From: JBCCTX01 sp039197765
Lineage (GTDB): Bacteria; Bacteroidota; Bacteroidia; J057
DNA: 64,000 bases
Direction of reading: 5' to 3'
Assembly (NCBI GenBank): GCA_039197765.1
Contig: JBCCTX010000005.1
Coordinates: 3,807-67,806, forward strand
Shown here: positions 55,300-62,789 of the stretch, one piece after another
Layout of the letters: every line of letters starts with the position of its first letter
How positions within the stretch are numbered: the stretch's first letter is position 1
Notes under the pieces: generated by a model
What the model saw: only the letters and a program-made list of their open reading frames with translations
The model's database searches: none
Told to the model about the DNA's origin: nothing
Made by a program: the position numbers and the translations under genes

Positions 55300-56754
55300 A
55301 TGAAACCAAGGATTACTAGCGAATTTGGGACCTTGTATAAGGTTATGATCCACACACCTGGTGCAGAGCACCAGCAACTCATTCCCTGGGAAGGAGACCA
55401 TCCCCTAATGGGGCCTGATCCGCATACCTATGCTGAATTGCGTAGGGACCATGGGTGGATGAAGCAATACATAAGTCAGGAAATCGGTCCAGAAAATGTG
55501 TTGGAATTAACCCAGCTTCTGGAGGAAGTTTTTACGCCAGAGGATTACCATCACCGATACAAAATACTTCAAGATACCCTTCATAAAATTGCGGATACAT
55601 ACGTAGATCATTTACAGGCCAGAGGTATTCGGCTTTCCTCCTATGATCCTGCCAAGTTGGTAAAGGATCTGGTCCAGGGCTACCCTCGGACGCTGACGCT
55701 TAACAATGGGAGATTACCCAAATTAATTATTCCGCCGCAACGAGAGGCTATGTGGATTCGGGATCCAGCCGCAATTACCCCTTTGGGGGTAGTAATAGGA
55801 TCGATGGTTTCTAACAGGAGGGCTATGGAGCCTTCCCTACTTCGTACCGTATTCAAATACCATCCCATGTTTGATCCTGATAGCATATTCCTGGATATGG
55901 TGGAATTCCAACGGAATATGGAGGATGATGACACCTATTGTGGCTTTATCGAGAAGCATTTCTTTGAAGGAAGTAATGTAATGGTCATCAGCGAAAATAC
56001 CTTGGCTGTAGGGGTAGGACACGCAGATTTTATCTACAATAGTCGGACAACGAGACAGGGCTTTCAGCTTTTTGTAAAAAAGTTATTTGAAGCAGATAAA
56101 GAGAAAAAAATTGAAAGAATTTACATGGTGAATTTCCCTGACCTAAAGGGGTTTATGCACCTAGATACTGTCTTCAACATGATAGGCCCAAAGAGCGCCT
56201 TGGTAATGCCTTATATCTTTGGATACCCTTCCCCTACCTTACATGTTTCCGCAAAGGAAGTGTTGCAGCATTTTATCAGATGGCTGCGCGATACCATTGG
56301 GGTTAACCGAACGGATTTAAGTAGGATACCCACTGCAGAAGACTTTGAGCACGCAGGAAAGGTGGAAGTATATGACAGATCTCATATACGTAAGGTGGGA
56401 AAAGTGGAGCGACTACCCCAGACCTCTAGGTACTTTTTGGATCAATTGGTGGAAGATGGTTGGATAGATCTCGATCAGGTCATATGGGTTGGAGGGGATC
56501 CGGATGATTATCCGAGTCCCTATGAACACCTAAAAGTGGCTCTGTTTGACCAACAGAATATGGCAGCAAATGTATTCAACACGCAGCCCTTCCATTCCAT
56601 AGCCTATCATAGGAACCCTGTGACGTTGACGAGTCTAAAAAATAAAATAAAACAACTATCCTCAGATCCTCACCTGGAATTGATGTCTTCAAATGAGATA
56701 CGTACCGATTCGGGGGGACCGAGAGGCTTAGTGCTCCCTCTACTCAGAGAATAG
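55300..56754 (+). CDS. Arginine-deiminase-like protein lacking the catalytic cysteine
   Basis: A 484-residue pentein-fold protein. Known arginine deiminase motifs are present in order: WIRDPAAI (R154-D155), FFEGSNVMV (E223), MHLDTVF (H287, D289). At the C-terminus, where working enzymes have GGxRCMxxP with the nucleophilic cysteine, this protein reads SGGPRGLVLPL; the codon is GGC, so G476 replaces the cysteine. The EGGD of active enzymes is EGSN. It is longer than typical ADI (about 410), with an inserted region around 60-130 and 305-440. No arc operon partners (carbamate kinase, ornithine transcarbamylase, antiporter) are near; its only close neighbour is the CtlX-like gene 9 nt upstream. 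It may be a pseudo-enzyme, or act with the neighbour. Confidence 0.82.
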   Translation: MKPRITSEFGTLYKVMIHTPGAEHQQLIPWEGDHPLMGPDPHTYAELRRDHGWMKQYISQEIGPENVLELTQLLEEVFTPEDYHHRYKILQDTLHKIADTYVDHLQARGIRLSSYDPAKLVKDLVQGYPRTLTLNNGRLPKLIIPPQREAMWIRDPAAITPLGVVIGSMVSNRRAMEPSLLRTVFKYHPMFDPDSIFLDMVEFQRNMEDDDTYCGFIEKHFFEGSNVMVISENTLAVGVGHADFIYNSRTTRQGFQLFVKKLFEADKEKKIERIYMVNFPDLKGFMHLDTVFNMIGPKSALVMPYIFGYPSPTLHVSAKEVLQHFIRWLRDTIGVNRTDLSRIPTAEDFEHAGKVEVYDRSHIRKVGKVERLPQTSRYFLDQLVEDGWIDLDQVIWVGGDPDDYPSPYEHLKVALFDQQNMAANVFNTQPFHSIAYHRNPVTLTSLKNKIKQLSSDPHLELMSSNEIRTDSGGPRGLVLPLLRE

Positions 56755-56823
56755 GGGAGAGGGAAAGGGGCGAGAAGAGAGGTGAGAGATATTTTGTTTA
56801 GATGGAATCGTTTTATTCTCTCC

Positions 56824-56856
56824 CCTCGCACCTACGAGGTAATTTTTTCTTTTTTA
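56824..56856 (+). terminator. Rho-independent terminator between convergent genes
   Basis: CCTCG-CACCTA-CGAGG (56824-56839) followed by a T-rich tract (TTTTTTCTTTTTT). It ends the plus-strand arginine-deiminase-like transcript and may also serve the EF-G2 gene that converges from the right. Confidence 0.7.
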
Positions 56857-56864
56857 TTTTTAAA

Positions 56865-58982
56865 CTATGCTGCCTCCGCAAAGGTAGTAGTGAGCTTCTG
56901 CTGTACATCTCCGGGGACAATGGAAAATTCTAGGAATCTCCTACTGTAGGTTGCCCTACCTTGTGTGATAGAATTGAGTTTGGTATTATACCTAAACATC
57001 TCTGCAAGGGGTACTTTCGCCTTAATCCGTTGGTAAGCCCCTTCATTTTCTATTCCTAATACAATGGCACGACGAGACTGTAGATCGGTCATTACTTCCC
57101 CTGTAAAATCGCCTGGAACTAGCACTTCCAGTTCATAAATAGGCTCGAGAAGCTTGGGACTTGCGTCTAGGAAGGCTTGCTTAAAGGCTTGCGCACCCGC
57201 AATTTTAAAAGAAATTTCATTGGAGTCTACTGCGTGCATCTTACCATCGTATACGTAAACGACCAAGTCCCTGGCATATGATCCTGTAAGGGGGGAATTT
57301 TCCATTACCTCGTTGATGCCTTTGAGGATAGCTGGCATAAAACGTTGATCAATTACTCCCCCTACAATACAATTACAAAAAATGAGTTTTCCTCCCCATT
57401 CTAGTTCAATCTCATCCCGGTCGCGGACTTTTAACTCGGGAGGATCAGTATATCCCGATTTATAGGGTTGGATCTTAAGATAGACTTCTGCGTATTGCCC
57501 AGCACCCCCACTCTGCTTTTTGTGTTTATAATATCCCTCTGCAGGTTTTTGGATAGTCTCCCGATAAGATATACGAGGTTTATCATAAGCGATCTTCAAG
57601 CCGTGTAAATTCTCTAGGGCCCAGTTTACGGTTTCAAGATGTAATTCTCCTTGTCCATGTAAAATGGTTTGTTTGAGTTCACGGGCATATTCGACTCTAA
57701 GCGTAGGATCACTCTGGGTCATTTTTTGCAATACCTGAGCAAGTTTTTCTTCCTCTTTTTGGTTATGAGCCAAAATTGCCTTCCGTATCCGGGCTTCAGG
57801 GAATGCAATGGGAGCAATTTCAGAAGAGTCGCTTTTCTCCCGTAAAGTCTGGTTGTTGAAAGTATTTTTAAACTTTACCGTAGCCCCTATGTCTCCAGCA
57901 CTTAAGCGATCTACCGCTGTTCGGTTTCTCCCATCAATTACATAGAGTTGATTGATTTTACCACTTATGGCATTGGACACATTGGTCAACTCCATCCCCA
58001 CCTTCACTTCCCCAGAACATACTTTGAAGTAGCTCATTGCTCCGGTGTGTTTTTCGTGAGAAGCTTTGAAAACAAAAAGAGAAGTTTCTTTGTCTCCCAC
58101 ATTAATACTCGTGCCATCTTTGCAGGTTTCTGAACCCATATCTCCGGCTGTAGGAGCAACATTCCCCAAAAAACCCATCAGCCTTCCACTCCCCATATTT
58201 TTTTTGGCAGCTAGGCAAAAAAGAGGAAAAAGATCTCGCTTTAGCATACCTATTCGTAGCCCCTTTCGCATTTCATCTTCATCTAATTCCCCCTTTTCAA
58301 AGTATAGTTCCATTAAACTTTCATCGTTTTCGGCTGCTGCTTCAACTAGGGCATTGTGCCATTCCTGCGCCTTTGCCTTTTCTTCATCAGGTATGGGAAG
58401 CTTTTCAGGTTTCCCGCCAGATGCTGGGAACTTATACATAACCATTTTCAGTAAATCGATAATGGCATCGAAACCCTCTCCTGGATTATAAGGGTACTGT
58501 ACAGGTATGACTTTATTCCCAAAATGATGCTGAGCTTCTTCTAAACACTTTTCAAAATCGGCCTTTGGATGATCTACTTGATTGACAATAAATAAGGTGG
58601 GTTTGTTATAGGTATTGAGGTAACGCCAAAGAATTTCTGTACCTACCTCTATTCCTTGCTGAGCGTTTAAGGTCATAAGGGCTGTGTCTGCAACTCGAAG
58701 GGAACTGATTACTTCGCCTATAAAATCATCCAAGCCTGGTGTATCAATGATATTGATCTTATTGCCTCTCCACTCTGTGTGCAATATGGACGAAAAAACA
58801 GAGTTCTTTCGCATTTGCTCCACTTCATTGAAATCGGATGTAGTATTTCCTTCTTCAACTGAACCCATTCGTTTAAGTACCCCGCCCTCGTACATCATGC
58901 ATTCGGCTAGTGTGGTTTTGCCTGATTTGGAACTTCCGACGAGGGCTACGTTTTTGATGTGGTGTGGTGAGTAGTGTTTCAT
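56865..58982 (-). CDS. Elongation factor G paralogue, EF-G2 type
   Basis: A 705-residue translational GTPase homologue with all EF-G domains (I about 8-270, II about 290-375, III about 390-470, IV about 475-600, V about 600-690). The G motifs differ from true EF-G: G1 is GSSKSGKTT (16-24), G3 is DTPGLDDF (80-87), where EF-G has DTPGHVDF, so the catalytic histidine is leucine 84, and G4 is NQVD (134-137), not NKMD. These are features of the Bacteroidota EF-G2 group, known from Bacteroides thetaiotaomicron as a starvation-induced EF-G that does not depend on GTP hydrolysis. It should support slow, low-energy translocation; expression by carbon starvation is expected from that relative. Confidence 0.9.
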   Translation of the reverse strand: MKHYSPHHIKNVALVGSSKSGKTTLAECMMYEGGVLKRMGSVEEGNTTSDFNEVEQMRKNSVFSSILHTEWRGNKINIIDTPGLDDFIGEVISSLRVADTALMTLNAQQGIEVGTEILWRYLNTYNKPTLFIVNQVDHPKADFEKCLEEAQHHFGNKVIPVQYPYNPGEGFDAIIDLLKMVMYKFPASGGKPEKLPIPDEEKAKAQEWHNALVEAAAENDESLMELYFEKGELDEDEMRKGLRIGMLKRDLFPLFCLAAKKNMGSGRLMGFLGNVAPTAGDMGSETCKDGTSINVGDKETSLFVFKASHEKHTGAMSYFKVCSGEVKVGMELTNVSNAISGKINQLYVIDGRNRTAVDRLSAGDIGATVKFKNTFNNQTLREKSDSSEIAPIAFPEARIRKAILAHNQKEEEKLAQVLQKMTQSDPTLRVEYARELKQTILHGQGELHLETVNWALENLHGLKIAYDKPRISYRETIQKPAEGYYKHKKQSGGAGQYAEVYLKIQPYKSGYTDPPELKVRDRDEIELEWGGKLIFCNCIVGGVIDQRFMPAILKGINEVMENSPLTGSYARDLVVYVYDGKMHAVDSNEISFKIAGAQAFKQAFLDASPKLLEPIYELEVLVPGDFTGEVMTDLQSRRAIVLGIENEGAYQRIKAKVPLAEMFRYNTKLNSITQGRATYSRRFLEFSIVPGDVQQKLTTTFAEAA

Positions 58983-59107
58983 AGTAGCCTGTATTAAGGG
59001 AGTATTACATAAAAATAAAGTAATAATTATCCTTCATTTTTAAAAGTGTAATTCCCTTCTTTTCAATGGAATTTGGAAAATGGATCTCCTGCCTACAAAT
59101 TTGGTCC

Positions 59108-60391
59108 ATGAAGTACAAAATCCTTATGCTGTGCATCCGATTTCCCTATCCCCCCAAGGATGGTGGTGCGGTTGCTATGTATAATATGATTGAAGCGTTT
59201 CATGAAGAAGGGCATGAAGTCACCGTCTTTGCAATGAATACTTCCAAGCATTACGTTCACATTCGTGATCTACCCGCAGAGGTGCTGGAAAAGGCAGAAT
59301 ATCATGCAGTAGACATTAATACCTCTGTAAAGAAGCTGGATCTTGTGGCCAACTTACTTTTTAGCAAGAAAGCCTACCACGTTCAACGCTTTGAATCCAA
59401 AGGATTTTCCACTGCACTGGAAAACTTTCTGAAAGAGAAAGTATCTCAGAAAGATTTATTTGACTATGTGCAGTTGGAAACGGTATATATGGCTTCATAT
59501 CTTTCTCTGTTGCGCAAGTACCTTCCCGACGCCAAAATCATTTTACGTGCACATAATGTAGAGCAGGATATATGGAAAGGTGCAGCAGAAAATGAAAACA
59601 ATCCGTTTAAGCAGTATTATCTGTCTATTTTGGCAGATCGAATAAGCCTCTTTGAAAAGAAAGTGATCACCAATAAGCTATCAGGTGCAAAACTAGATGC
59701 GATTGTCACAGTCTCAAAAGAGGATGCAAAGGCGTTTAAAAAACTTGACTCAGGTGTGCCTATACACACCAGTTGGATTGGATTGGATGTACTTATGATC
59801 AAGCAGATTTTAGCTGAGTCCGAATCCCAATGGGAAAAAGCGTCTGAAGAGCGTAAAAGGGAAAGACAACATGCGGTATTTCACATTGGTTCTATGGATT
59901 GGCGAGCGAATCAAGAAGGAGTCAATTGGTTTTTAAAGAAGGTTTGGCCAAGGATAAATAAACGATACCCAGAAAGTACCTTTCTACTTGCGGGGCGAAA
60001 CATGCCCCTCTTTTACAGGAGTATGAAAGAAAACCAAGTAACCATTGTGGGAGAGGTAGAAAGCGCATATGACTTTATGCTGTCAAATGGAATAATGGTA
60101 GTACCTTTATTTGAGGGCAGTGGTATGCGTGTGAAGATCCTGGAAGGGATGGCCTTAAAGCGACCTATTGTGGCTACGCCGACTGCTGTAAAAGGGATAC
60201 CTGCTAAGCATGGACAGCACCTGTTGATCGCTGAATCAGCCAAGGATTTTGCCAATTGTGTTTCTATCTTACTGGAAAATCCCGAGTTGGGAGAAACCAT
60301 GGGACGCCATGCGTATAAACTTGTTGAGAATTCATTTGACTATCGCAAGCTGGTGAGTAATCTGACAGACTTTTACGGGAAATTGAAGTAG
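59108..60391 (+). CDS. Glycosyltransferase, GT4-like
   Basis: A 427-residue cytosolic GT-B glycosyltransferase starting at ATG 59108 (MKYKILMLCIRFPYPPKDGG), 14 residues after the longest frame's start. The N-terminal lobe has the GGAVAMYNMIEAFHEEGHEV glycine-rich loop (about 19-38) for the acceptor; the C-terminal lobe has the donor site FEGSGMRVKILEGMALKRPIVA (about 335-356), the ExxxxxxxE motif of GT4 enzymes. It should transfer a sugar from a nucleotide donor in polysaccharide assembly. The priming sugar-phosphate transferase gene follows 36 nt later, so the two belong to one exopolysaccharide locus; other export genes are not in the window. Confidence 0.9.
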   Translation: MKYKILMLCIRFPYPPKDGGAVAMYNMIEAFHEEGHEVTVFAMNTSKHYVHIRDLPAEVLEKAEYHAVDINTSVKKLDLVANLLFSKKAYHVQRFESKGFSTALENFLKEKVSQKDLFDYVQLETVYMASYLSLLRKYLPDAKIILRAHNVEQDIWKGAAENENNPFKQYYLSILADRISLFEKKVITNKLSGAKLDAIVTVSKEDAKAFKKLDSGVPIHTSWIGLDVLMIKQILAESESQWEKASEERKRERQHAVFHIGSMDWRANQEGVNWFLKKVWPRINKRYPESTFLLAGRNMPLFYRSMKENQVTIVGEVESAYDFMLSNGIMVVPLFEGSGMRVKILEGMALKRPIVATPTAVKGIPAKHGQHLLIAESAKDFANCVSILLENPELGETMGRHAYKLVENSFDYRKLVSNLTDFYGKLK

Positions 60392-60427
60392 CCTGCGCAT
60401 AGAAGGGGTAATATAGCAATGGATTAA

Positions 60428-61837
60428 ATGGATAGTAAGCTTAGACAAAGTCTGTTGTACTTAGTTAGTGATTGGTTTGCTGCAATCCTGGCATGGCTAG
60501 CCTATGTCCAACTACGAGGCAAGTTTATCCAGGATGGAGGGGAGATGGACAGCACACAATTGTTTATCGGCTTTATCATGGGAGGGTATTGGGTGGCTAT
60601 ATACGCGGTAGCAGGCTTGTACAAAAAACCCTTTCGAAGATCTCGCCTGGAAGAATTAATCGCTTTATTCAAATTTACCCTCTTTGGGGTGATTGCCTTT
60701 TTCTTTATCATAGTACTAGATACGCCCTTGGATCCAGAGAATATTCCTTACAACCGGTACCGTTACTACATGACCGTATTTTTCCTCCTGCAATTTTTTA
60801 TCACAGCGGTCATACGGTTTACCATTTCCACACGAACTAATCTGCTTATACGTTCCAGAAAATTGGGCTTTCCTTCCCTGTTGGTGGGATGTCAGGTTGA
60901 AGCAGAGAAAATTTACAATATTCTAGAAAATAGCCGACGATACATGGGCTATAAGTTTGTGGGCTATTTGTGTGCAAACCCTGGATCGAAGGACCTTATG
61001 GCCGATAAGCTCCCACGCTTGGGAGAACTCAAAGAGTTGAATCAAGTAGTGAATGGCCATGTGATCGAAGAGATAATTATCGCTTTGGAAGGGAGTGAAG
61101 CAGAACTTATCCCTAAAGTGATCGAATTGGCAGATAATACCTCTGCAAATATCAAAATTGTTCCAGGGAGCTATGACTACATCGTTGGGAGTGCAAAAAT
61201 TAGCCATATTTTGGGAGCACCCCTAATCGAAATCTTTCCCCAAATTATCTCCAATTGGGAAAAAGTAATCAAGCGCTTACTGGATATAGGGGTTTCTCTG
61301 GTCTCCTTAGTTTTGCTCATTCCTATATACACGTTAATTGGTCTGGCAGTGAAGTTGGATTCTCCAGGGCCAATATTTTACCTTCAGGAACGAATTGGAA
61401 AAGGGGGGAAGCCCTTTTCAATGGTGAAATTTCGGTCCATGTACCAGGATGCAGAAAGCAAAGGCCCAGCACTCTCTTCTGAAGATGATCCTCGAATTAC
61501 CCCTGTAGGGCGCATCTTACGCAAGATGCGTCTGGACGAGCTCCCCCAATTTTGGAATGTATTGAAAGGGGATATGAGTATAGTAGGCCCCCGGCCCGAG
61601 CGAAGACATTATATTGATCAAATCGTAAAACTAGCCCCTCATTATGTCCATTTACATAAAGTGCGGCCAGGAATAACCTCTTGGGGACAAGTGAAGTATG
61701 GCTATGCCTCAACTGTTGAAGAAATGGTTGAGCGCCTCACGTTTGATATCCTTTATATAGAACAGATGTCCCTGGCCCTGGATTTGAAAATCATGCTATA
61801 TACCTTTATCGTGATTCTAGAGGGTCGGGGGAAGTAG
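60428..61837 (+). CDS. Polyprenyl-phosphate sugar-1-phosphate transferase (WcaJ type)
   Basis: A 469-residue membrane enzyme with four or five N-terminal helices (about residues 10-125), a CoA-binding-like cytosolic region (about 140-255) and a C-terminal transferase domain. The latter has the reentrant helix (RLLDIGVSLVSLVLLIPIYT, about 283-302), PIFYLQERIGKGGKPFSMVK (about 315-334), RMRLDELPQFWNVLKGDMS (about 361-379) and GPRPER. This is the full signature of the bacterial sugar transferase family (PF02397). It links the first sugar phosphate to undecaprenyl phosphate, starting an exopolysaccharide repeat unit. It follows the GT4 gene. Confidence 0.93.
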   Translation: MDSKLRQSLLYLVSDWFAAILAWLAYVQLRGKFIQDGGEMDSTQLFIGFIMGGYWVAIYAVAGLYKKPFRRSRLEELIALFKFTLFGVIAFFFIIVLDTPLDPENIPYNRYRYYMTVFFLLQFFITAVIRFTISTRTNLLIRSRKLGFPSLLVGCQVEAEKIYNILENSRRYMGYKFVGYLCANPGSKDLMADKLPRLGELKELNQVVNGHVIEEIIIALEGSEAELIPKVIELADNTSANIKIVPGSYDYIVGSAKISHILGAPLIEIFPQIISNWEKVIKRLLDIGVSLVSLVLLIPIYTLIGLAVKLDSPGPIFYLQERIGKGGKPFSMVKFRSMYQDAESKGPALSSEDDPRITPVGRILRKMRLDELPQFWNVLKGDMSIVGPRPERRHYIDQIVKLAPHYVHLHKVRPGITSWGQVKYGYASTVEEMVERLTFDILYIEQMSLALDLKIMLYTFIVILEGRGK

Positions 61838-61858
61838 AGGGCTACAGGAAATGGAATT

Positions 61859-61961
61859 GGTCCGTAGTAAAGTAGTCGGTAGTCCGTGGTAACCTTTGAT
61901 AGAATAGTCCATAGTTAAATAGTCCATAGTCCACGGTAACCTTTCATCAGAGATCAAAGTA
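61859..61961 (+). repeat. Dispersed intergenic repeat element, two core units, no heptamers (locus D)
   Basis: GGTCCGTAG starts it 21 nt after the preceding stop. A 27-nt core (61874-61900) matches locus C (43923-43949) at 26 positions, and a second, diverged core (61921-61947) follows after two ATAGTCCATAG half-copies. The last part, ATCAAAGTA, is shared with locus C, but the ACCACCG array is absent and no gene starts just after it. Confidence 0.8.
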
Positions 61962-62042
61962 TAACTAAACCTCAAACTTTTGCCCCTTTTTAAGGGGTTG
62001 GGGTTCCTTCCCTCAACCCTTTTAAAACGATTAGGATTTCCC

Positions 62043-62519
62043 TCATTCCCCAATACCTAACTCTCTGAGTCTGTTCAACACAATGGCATTTCTATGGGCT
62101 TTGCGGTACTGTAGGTTATCTTCTACTTGGTGGATTGATTCCTTTAGGGCCTGAATTGCTTCCTGCTTTTGAGAATAGACAGAGTCCAATTGCATCGCAT
62201 TAAGTTCTCTGTCCAGCAAAGTGATTTCTAGCTCTTTTTGCTGGATTTTCAGGTCTAATACCTCAAATAAAAGGTCCTTGATCTCGGAAAGTAACTCCAA
62301 ACGCGTTGCGTTGTCTCCATTTCTGTAAGACAGTACTTTCTCTGTAATCGCCTCCTCCTTTTGGCGCTCCCGCAGGAGGTATTTTTCTAGAGAGAATTCT
62401 GAAGAAAGGGCAGGAGCAGGCGACTCAGGATTGGATTCCTGGAAGGAAACCGCATTGTTTTGTGCGGATAGGTTGAGAATAATCCCAAAGATCGGAAAGG
62501 TTAACAGGAACTTTAACAT
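62043..62519 (-). CDS. Secreted coiled-coil protein
   Basis: A 158-residue protein with a signal peptide (MLKFLLTFPIFGIILNLSAQ), then a short low-complexity stretch and a long, almost uninterrupted helix (about residues 42-158) with heptad hydrophobics: YLLRERQKEEAITEKVLSYR, LEVLDLKIQQKELEITLLDR, QALKESIHQVEDNLQYRKAH. It has no transmembrane helix and no sorting domain, so it should be periplasmic. It reads as a dimeric or trimeric coiled coil, possibly a structural or chaperone-like (OmpH/Skp-like) protein, but I do not recognise the family. Confidence 0.72.
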   Translation of the reverse strand: MLKFLLTFPIFGIILNLSAQNNAVSFQESNPESPAPALSSEFSLEKYLLRERQKEEAITEKVLSYRNGDNATRLELLSEIKDLLFEVLDLKIQQKELEITLLDRELNAMQLDSVYSQKQEAIQALKESIHQVEDNLQYRKAHRNAIVLNRLRELGIGE

Positions 62520-62660
62520 ACCTCAGGCGAAATTTCTGAATGCAATTTAGTTATATTAACATAAATTTTTAATACAAAAACATGATTCGCCTCTATTTCT
62601 TTCCTGAGTGGCTTATTCCTTCACGTATTGGGGAAATTGTTTGTTGTGAGGAATATTTTT

Positions 62661-62713
62661 GTTTAACGGTAATTTACCATTCCCTGAGTCTTTGTTAACA
62701 ATAATTTAACATT
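62661..62713 (+). promoter_or_regulatory. Paired operator-like sites upstream of a TonB receptor
   Basis: GTTTAACGGTAATTTACCATT (positions 62661-62681, 16 of 21 identical) and its second copy (62693-62713) lie 32 bp apart, three helical turns. The second copy is itself a perfect dyad, TGTTAA-caataat-TTAACA (62693-62711). They lie about 77-129 bp before the receptor's ATG. TTTG (62722-62725) lies between the sites and the start. Binding protein unknown. Confidence 0.4.
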
Positions 62714-62789
62714 TCAGGGTATTTGTTTTTAACTCCGTTTTAGAAATTCGCACCGTTATAGGCAAACACCAACTAACTAACTACAAATA

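Noticed and set aside
56755..56825. GGGGAGAG...CTCTCCCC inverted repeat
   Set aside because: The loop would be over 50 nt; the nearby CCTCG/CGAGG hairpin with a T tract is the better terminator.
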